A stretch of DNA of 38,947 nucleotides, taken from NCBI GenBank assembly GCA_903927645.1, contig CAIYNX010000251.1:1-38947 (forward strand), read 5' to 3'. This document shows, one piece after another, positions 34,350 through 38,947 of this stretch (position 1 is the stretch's first letter; each line of letters starts with the position of its first letter). This DNA comes from an uncultured Mucilaginibacter sp. GTDB taxonomy: Bacteria > Bacteroidota > Bacteroidia > Sphingobacteriales > Sphingobacteriaceae. The notes beneath the pieces were generated by a model. It was not told where the DNA came from. It searched no databases and saw only the letters and a program-made list of their open reading frames with translations. Position numbers and translations under genes: made by a program.

Positions 34350-34379
34350 AAAAAGGGCATCTCTTAACATGCCCTTTTT
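34350..34379 (-). terminator. Intrinsic terminator downstream of rseP
   Basis: AAAAAGGGCAT (34350-34360) pairs perfectly with ATGCCCTTTTT (34369-34379) around an 8-nt loop, with T runs on both sides. It lies about 25 bp after the rseP stop and separates the rseP transcript from the fatty-acid-like operon. Confidence 0.9.
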
Positions 34380-34404
34380 ATTTAACTGAAATTTTTAATA
34401 AAAT

Positions 34405-35760
34405 TTAAAACTTCTTCATAAATTGTTTTACAATATCATTACCAAAAACAAAAACCATTAGCGTTATTAAAATAACAAAGCCCACTATTTGAGCGCGCTC
34501 TAAAAATTTATCGCTTAAAGGCTTACCTTTAATCATCTCAATAATTAGAAATAAGGCGTGTCCACCATCTAAGGCTGGTATTGGTAATAAATTTGTGAAG
34601 GCCAAAACCATTGACAAAAAGCCTACTAATGTCCAAAACCTAACCCAATCAATTGTAGTACCAAATAAAGATGCAATGGCAACAGGACCTTGAACGGCCT
34701 TATTAAATTTTACCTCACCTTTAAATATTTTACCAAAGCCTTTTGCATTATCAGTAATAGTTCCCCATGCTTTTGTTGCTCCAACAGGCAATGCACCAAA
34801 AAAACCAAAGGCCACCTTTTTTTCCTTTGGCAAATCAAATTTTGCAATAATACCGGCACTACCATCTTTAAACCCAAGAGTGCCTTCTTTGTTTACATTT
34901 GTTACCAAAAGCTTATTTACTCCTGCTCGCTTTATTTCAATAGAAACTGCTTTATTTTCAAACTTTTTTAGTTCTGCTTGTAGCTCATCAAAAAAAACTA
35001 TTTTCACATTATTTACGGCAACAATGCTATCGCCTTTTTTGAGGCCTGCTATTTCAGCATAACTTTTAGGCATTATAGAATCAACAACAAATTTGGAACG
35101 TGGTACCCTGCTAATAAATTGCTCTAAACCCATATCGGCCAAATCGTTTATTAAATTACCGGGCACTTTTACATGTAAGGTTTGGTCGCCTCGTTCAACA
35201 GTAAGGTCGGTATTGCCTAGTAATACTTTTGTACTGGTAAGTTCTTCATACCTCACCACAGGTTGTCCGTTAATGGCAGTTATTCTGTCGCCAGTTTTTA
35301 GCCCAATTCTTTGTCCTAATTTACCCGAAACTATACCATATTTAATTTCAGTATTTGGAATATAGCTTTCGCCATATTTTAGGGTAAGTACCCAAAAAAT
35401 TAAAACTCCAAGAATAACATTTACAGTAACACCTCCTAGCATTACAATTAACCTTTGCCATGCTGGCTTTGAGCGAAATTCCCAAGGTTGTGGAGGCCCG
35501 GCTAATTGTTCAGTATCCATTGACTCATCAATCATACCGGCAATTTTTACGTATCCGCCCAAAGGAAGCCAGCCTATACCATACTCAACGCCTTTATAAT
35601 TAAATTTAAAAAGGCTAAAATTCCAAGCATCAAAAAAAAGGTAAAATTTATCTACTTTAATCCCAAAGGCACGTGCAGCTAAAAAGTGTCCAAGTTCATG
35701 CAGAATTATTAAAATTGAAAGGCCTAAAATTAATTGGCCTACCATAATCACTATACTCAT
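34405..35760 (-). CDS. rseP: Site-2 intramembrane metalloprotease RseP
   Basis: 451-aa RIP metalloprotease. Zinc site HELGH (21-25) lies in the first membrane helix, and the third ligand region is LLPIPALDGGH (Asp398). Two PDZ-like regions lie in between (about 140-210 and 220-290; the second contains GLKKGDSIVAVNN). Further helices are near 105-125 and 425-445. It cleaves membrane anchors, typically of anti-sigma factors, and remnant signal peptides. Here it follows dxr by 28 bp in the run GH3-dxr-rseP. A clean terminator ends the transcript. Confidence 0.95.
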   Translation of the reverse strand: MSIVIMVGQLILGLSILIILHELGHFLAARAFGIKVDKFYLFFDAWNFSLFKFNYKGVEYGIGWLPLGGYVKIAGMIDESMDTEQLAGPPQPWEFRSKPAWQRLIVMLGGVTVNVILGVLIFWVLTLKYGESYIPNTEIKYGIVSGKLGQRIGLKTGDRITAINGQPVVRYEELTSTKVLLGNTDLTVERGDQTLHVKVPGNLINDLADMGLEQFISRVPRSKFVVDSIMPKSYAEIAGLKKGDSIVAVNNVKIVFFDELQAELKKFENKAVSIEIKRAGVNKLLVTNVNKEGTLGFKDGSAGIIAKFDLPKEKKVAFGFFGALPVGATKAWGTITDNAKGFGKIFKGEVKFNKAVQGPVAIASLFGTTIDWVRFWTLVGFLSMVLAFTNLLPIPALDGGHALFLIIEMIKGKPLSDKFLERAQIVGFVILITLMVFVFGNDIVKQFMKKF

Positions 35761-35788
35761 CCGTTTTGTTATATTAAAAATGTACTAC

Positions 35789-36961
35789 CTATAATGGCAA
35801 TTTATCTATAAAGTTTTGCGCAAAGATGCGTGTTTCTTTGTCAGTATTCAAATAATCGTCCAAATCAGGAGCAGCAATAAACTTAATTTGTTCCATTGCC
35901 GCTTCAATAACATCACTCATTGATAAAAACCCCACCTTTTTATTCAAAAAGCCTGCCACCGCAATCTCATTTGCAGCATTAATAATACAAGGCATATTAC
36001 CTCCTTGTTTTAATGCGCTGTATGCAAAAGCTAAATTGCGGAAAGTTACCATGTCGGGCTTCTCAAAGGTTAATGATGGATAATTAGCAAAATCAAGGCG
36101 TTTGTAATTGTTTTTTAACCTTTCTGGATATGAAAACGCGTATTGAATAGGCAATTTCATATCAGGTAAACCCATTTGTGCTTTTACTGAACCATCGGTA
36201 AATTGTACCATAGAATGTATGATAGATTGCGGATGCACCACTACATCTATTTGGTCGGCCTCTAAATCAAACAACCATTTTGCCTCAATAACTTCCAATC
36301 CTTTATTCATTAACGAAGCAGAGTCGATAGTTATTTTAGCACCCATTACCCAATTAGGATGTTTTAAGGCATCTTGCAACGTTACTCTTGACAAAAAATC
36401 TATTGATTTACCTCTAAATGGCCCTCCGGAAGCTGTAAGAATTATTTTATCAATGGGGTTTTTTTCTTCTCCAACTAAACATTGAAATATAGCTGAATGC
36501 TCTGAATCAACAGGTAAAATATTTACATTATGTTTTTTTGCTAAAGTGGTAATCAGTTCACCCGCTACAACAAGGGTTTCTTTATTTGCCAGCGCAATAT
36601 CTTTACCTGCCTTTACTGCGGCTATGGTAGGGCGTAATCCTGCAAAGCCTACCATTGCGGTCAATACAATATCAATATCTGGATGGGTAACTAAATTTAT
36701 TACTTCTTCTATTCCTGCTAAAACCTTGATGCTTTTGTTTTTTAATGCATCTTTTACCTGTAAATATTTTGACTCCTCGCAAATTACTACATACTTTGGT
36801 TCAAACCTTAATGCCTGTTCAATAAGTAATTCGGCATTGGCATTTGCTGTTAGTAAAAATATCTTAAATAATAAGTTATTTTCACTAATAACCTCCAGTG
36901 CTTGTGTACCTACACTGCCAGTTGAACCTAATATAGCTATGTTTTTTACTTTGGTATTCAA
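35789..36961 (-). CDS. dxr: 1-deoxy-D-xylulose 5-phosphate reductoisomerase
   Basis: 390-aa Dxr, the first committed enzyme of the non-mevalonate isoprenoid pathway; it converts DXP to MEP with NADPH and a divalent metal. Visible: NADPH site ILGSTGSVGTQALEVI (10-25), metal-binding DSEHSAIFQ (about 152), SGGPFRG (about 187) and the substrate loop GAKITIDSASLMNKGLE. The frame starts with TTG at 36961; no ATG or GTG start codon is available between the GH3 stop and the conserved first strand, so TTG appears to be the real start. It lies 17 bp after the GH3-family gene and 28 bp before rseP. Confidence 0.96.
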   Translation of the reverse strand: MNTKVKNIAILGSTGSVGTQALEVISENNLLFKIFLLTANANAELLIEQALRFEPKYVVICEESKYLQVKDALKNKSIKVLAGIEEVINLVTHPDIDIVLTAMVGFAGLRPTIAAVKAGKDIALANKETLVVAGELITTLAKKHNVNILPVDSEHSAIFQCLVGEEKNPIDKIILTASGGPFRGKSIDFLSRVTLQDALKHPNWVMGAKITIDSASLMNKGLEVIEAKWLFDLEADQIDVVVHPQSIIHSMVQFTDGSVKAQMGLPDMKLPIQYAFSYPERLKNNYKRLDFANYPSLTFEKPDMVTFRNLAFAYSALKQGGNMPCIINAANEIAVAGFLNKKVGFLSMSDVIEAAMEQIKFIAAPDLDDYLNTDKETRIFAQNFIDKLPL

Positions 36962-36978
36962 TGTTTTTGTTTTGAATT

Positions 36979-38478
36979 TTAAATAGTAAAAATTGAAAGT
37001 TTGTCTGCGATATTCCTGTCATTCCCCAATCTTGGAACTTTATTTTGCCCTCCAAGTTTGCCTTCCGACCGCATATAATTTATAAAGGCATCTTTCTTCA
37101 AGCTTTTAATAACCAATGGCTTTAAAATGTTTCCCTCTATCAAATCTAAATAATATATATTTTTATTTTGTAAAGCTTTGTCCACTTTTAAAGCAAATTC
37201 ATTTATATCAATAGGTTGCTTAACAAATTCTATAAACCATTCATGATAGGGTAAACCACCCTCTGGAGGGTTAACCTGCGGTGCAACAGTAAATTCGACA
37301 ATTTCTAATCCTTGTTGATTAGCAATGCTTAATAATGCATGTTCCACCTCTTCGCCAATAACGTGCTCGCCAAAAGCCGAAATATAGTGTTTAATGCGGC
37401 CCGTAACTATAATTTTATAAGGATTTTTTGAAACAAATTTTATAGTATCGCCTATGCTATAACCCCACAAGCCCGCATTGGTATTCAATATCAAGGCATA
37501 ATTTTTATCTAATTCAACATCATTTAAACTAATGCGAGTTGGGGTTTCGTCATAAAATTCTTCTGCTGGTATAAATTCGTAAAAAACACCAGAATTTACC
37601 ATTAATAACAGTCCCTTTTCTTTTTGCGAATCTTGGAAAGCAATAAACCCTTCCGAAGCCGGGTAGGTTTCAATAGTATCAATTCCAAATCCAATACTTT
37701 CCTCCATCTTTGCCCTATAGGGTTCATAATTTACACCTCCATGTACAAAAAGTTTAAAATTGGGGAATATTTCATTAATTTTTCTTCCTCCGGAAACAGC
37801 AGAAAGCCTATCGAAATACATTTGACACCAAGGGGGGATTCCAGATATCAAACGCATATCCTGATTTTTGGTTTCTGCTACAATGGCGTCTACTTTTTGC
37901 TCCCAATCCTCTATACAATTTGTTTCATAGCTTGGCAATCGATTTTTTTGGAGATATGATGGCACATGATGAGCAACTATACCCGATAATCGTCCGATTG
38001 AAATACCTGCTTTAACGTCTAGTATTGGGCTCCCTTGTAGAAATATCATTTTACCATCAACAAACTGTGAATTGCGCGTTTCATAAATATAATTTAATAA
38101 AGCATTACGGGCAGCAAGAATGTGAAACGGCATACTTTGCTTTGTTATAGGAATATATTTTACCCCAGAGGTTGTTCCCGATGTTTTTGCCAAATATGCG
38201 GGCTTTCCCGGCCAAAGCACACCGCTTTCGCCTTTAACAACCCTGTCTATATAGGGTCTTAGACCCTCATAGTCGGTAATTGGAACATGCTTTTTAAAGT
38301 CAGGGTAATTTTGTATTTCACTAAAGGAATGGTCTTTTCCAAATCTGGTATTTTGGGCCTGTTTTAATAGGTTTAAAAATATTTTATTTTGAAACGCTAA
38401 GCCATTTTTTCGGATATTGTTTAATTGTATATTGGCTAAATATGCAAATGGTTTACTTAGAGCAGCTTTTAATCCCAT
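36979..38478 (-). CDS. GH3 auxin-responsive promoter family protein (acyl-adenylating)
   Basis: 499-aa member of the GH3 family, which in plants adenylates jasmonate or auxin and joins it to amino acids. The ATP-binding loop TSGTTSGVKYIP (99-110) and later blocks HGGVNYEPYR, ETYPASEGFIA and LWGYSIGDTIKF are typical. Bacteroidota members are common, but their substrates are largely unknown; ligation of a carboxylic acid by adenylation is the family expectation. It starts 3 bp after the membrane protein stop and lies 17 bp before dxr, an operon-like arrangement with no obvious functional link. Confidence 0.9.
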   Translation of the reverse strand: MGLKAALSKPFAYLANIQLNNIRKNGLAFQNKIFLNLLKQAQNTRFGKDHSFSEIQNYPDFKKHVPITDYEGLRPYIDRVVKGESGVLWPGKPAYLAKTSGTTSGVKYIPITKQSMPFHILAARNALLNYIYETRNSQFVDGKMIFLQGSPILDVKAGISIGRLSGIVAHHVPSYLQKNRLPSYETNCIEDWEQKVDAIVAETKNQDMRLISGIPPWCQMYFDRLSAVSGGRKINEIFPNFKLFVHGGVNYEPYRAKMEESIGFGIDTIETYPASEGFIAFQDSQKEKGLLLMVNSGVFYEFIPAEEFYDETPTRISLNDVELDKNYALILNTNAGLWGYSIGDTIKFVSKNPYKIIVTGRIKHYISAFGEHVIGEEVEHALLSIANQQGLEIVEFTVAPQVNPPEGGLPYHEWFIEFVKQPIDINEFALKVDKALQNKNIYYLDLIEGNILKPLVIKSLKKDAFINYMRSEGKLGGQNKVPRLGNDRNIADKLSIFTI

Positions 38479-38481
38479 AAG

Positions 38482-38947
38482 TTAAACAGTTTCGGTAACA
38501 TCGTCATCAACATCAAGGTGGCTGTATATTAGCTTACGATAGGTTACAGCTAAAATAATGTTTACAAAGGGAATAATAAATATGATTCCGATAATTGTTA
38601 AAAAGAATACGAAGATCATTCCCTCAAGTAAAATAAGTAGCAAGGTATATTTAATTAAATTACCTTTTATAAGTTGATTTGTTTGCTTTATACTTTCAAA
38701 AAAACCAGAGTTATCATCAACAATAAAGCAGTTACAAATAGGTAAATAAAAAATAAAGAATATTTGAAATATCCAATCTGTAATAAAGCCAAGTATATTA
38801 TGTAGTACACCAGGTACCATATTATTTATTCCTTTTGTAATGAAAACAACAGGAGTGCTTACAATAATTAATAGTAAAACATAATTAACAACCATTTTAG
38901 GCTTGGGTAAAATGTCTTTAATTTCAAAATCATAATATTCCTTGTCA
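38482..38947 (-). CDS. Polytopic membrane protein, 5' end cut by the window edge
   Basis: Partial. From the Met at 38895 the product is 137 aa, but the frame stays open without a stop through the remaining 52 bp to the window edge, adding DKEYYDFEIKDILPKPK before that Met. The gene therefore very likely begins outside. Three or four membrane segments are seen (about 4-22, 35-54 and 83-118 counted from that Met), with a Glu/Lys-Gln loop (GFFESIKQTNQLIKGN) and an acidic C-terminus (DVDDDVTE). The pattern resembles small DUF-type integral membrane proteins with repeated glycine-rich helices; no function can be given. It ends 3 bp before the GH3-family start, so co-transcription is likely. Confidence 0.7.
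   Translation of the reverse strand, partial: DKEYYDFEIKDILPKPKMVVNYVLLLIIVSTPVVFITKGINNMVPGVLHNILGFITDWIFQIFFIFYLPICNCFIVDDNSGFFESIKQTNQLIKGNLIKYTLLLILLEGMIFVFFLTIIGIIFIIPFVNIILAVTYRKLIYSHLDVDDDVTETV

Overview
This AT-rich window comes from the chromosome of a member of the Bacteroidota, most likely near Sphingobacteriales/Chitinophagales; the order is a guess from protein style. Evidence for the phylum: promoters of the TTTG ... TAnnTTTG type, few recognisable Shine-Dalgarno sequences, a DPP-IV-like S9 peptidase and GH29 alpha-L-fucosidase with signal peptides, a GH3-dxr-rseP run, and a stand-alone heptose kinase implying LPS. Gene density is high. I see no phage, insertion sequence, CRISPR array, tRNA or rRNA.

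Layout: (1) 1-2769, minus strand: heptose-7-phosphate kinase and a PolX/PHP protein whose polymerase site looks dead. (2) 3031-6139, plus strand: overlapping hexuronate operon uxaC-kdgK-kdgA. (3) 6136-11215, minus strand: ABC ATPase, giant FtsX-type permease, TesA-like SGNH hydrolase (the ybbA-ybbP-tesA neighbourhood), CDGSH iron-sulfur protein and alpha/beta hydrolase. (4) 11216-11561: a gene-free stretch of about 350 bp with inverted arrays of a degenerate 7-bp repeat. (5) ychF and an S9 peptidase on the minus strand. (6) 15289-17050, plus strand: an uncharacterised ABC ATPase/membrane protein pair. (7) A hotdog thioesterase and a secreted TPR protein on the minus strand, then an Sfp-type phosphopantetheinyl transferase on the plus strand. 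(8) 20047-24081: glycerol operon glpD-glpK-glpF with a cluster of GTTAAC palindromes upstream. (9) GH29 fucosidase, then rpsO and pnp with a clear promoter and terminators. (10) 28684-34280: a compact eight-gene operon. (11) 34405 to the right edge: membrane protein (cut by the edge), GH3-family protein, dxr and rseP.

The best candidate for an undescribed system is region 10. Eight genes, mostly overlapping by 1-11 nt, encode a ketoreductase, a divergent hotdog dehydratase, a divergent acyl carrier protein, a FabB-like ketosynthase, a FabI-like enoyl reductase, an AcpS-type phosphopantetheinyl transferase, an alpha/beta hydrolase and an acyltransferase. This is a self-contained type II fatty-acid cycle with its own carrier, carrier activation and offloading enzymes, apparently dedicated to a special acyl chain rather than housekeeping synthesis. 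No aromatic starter genes or desaturases accompany it, so the product cannot be named from the sequence.
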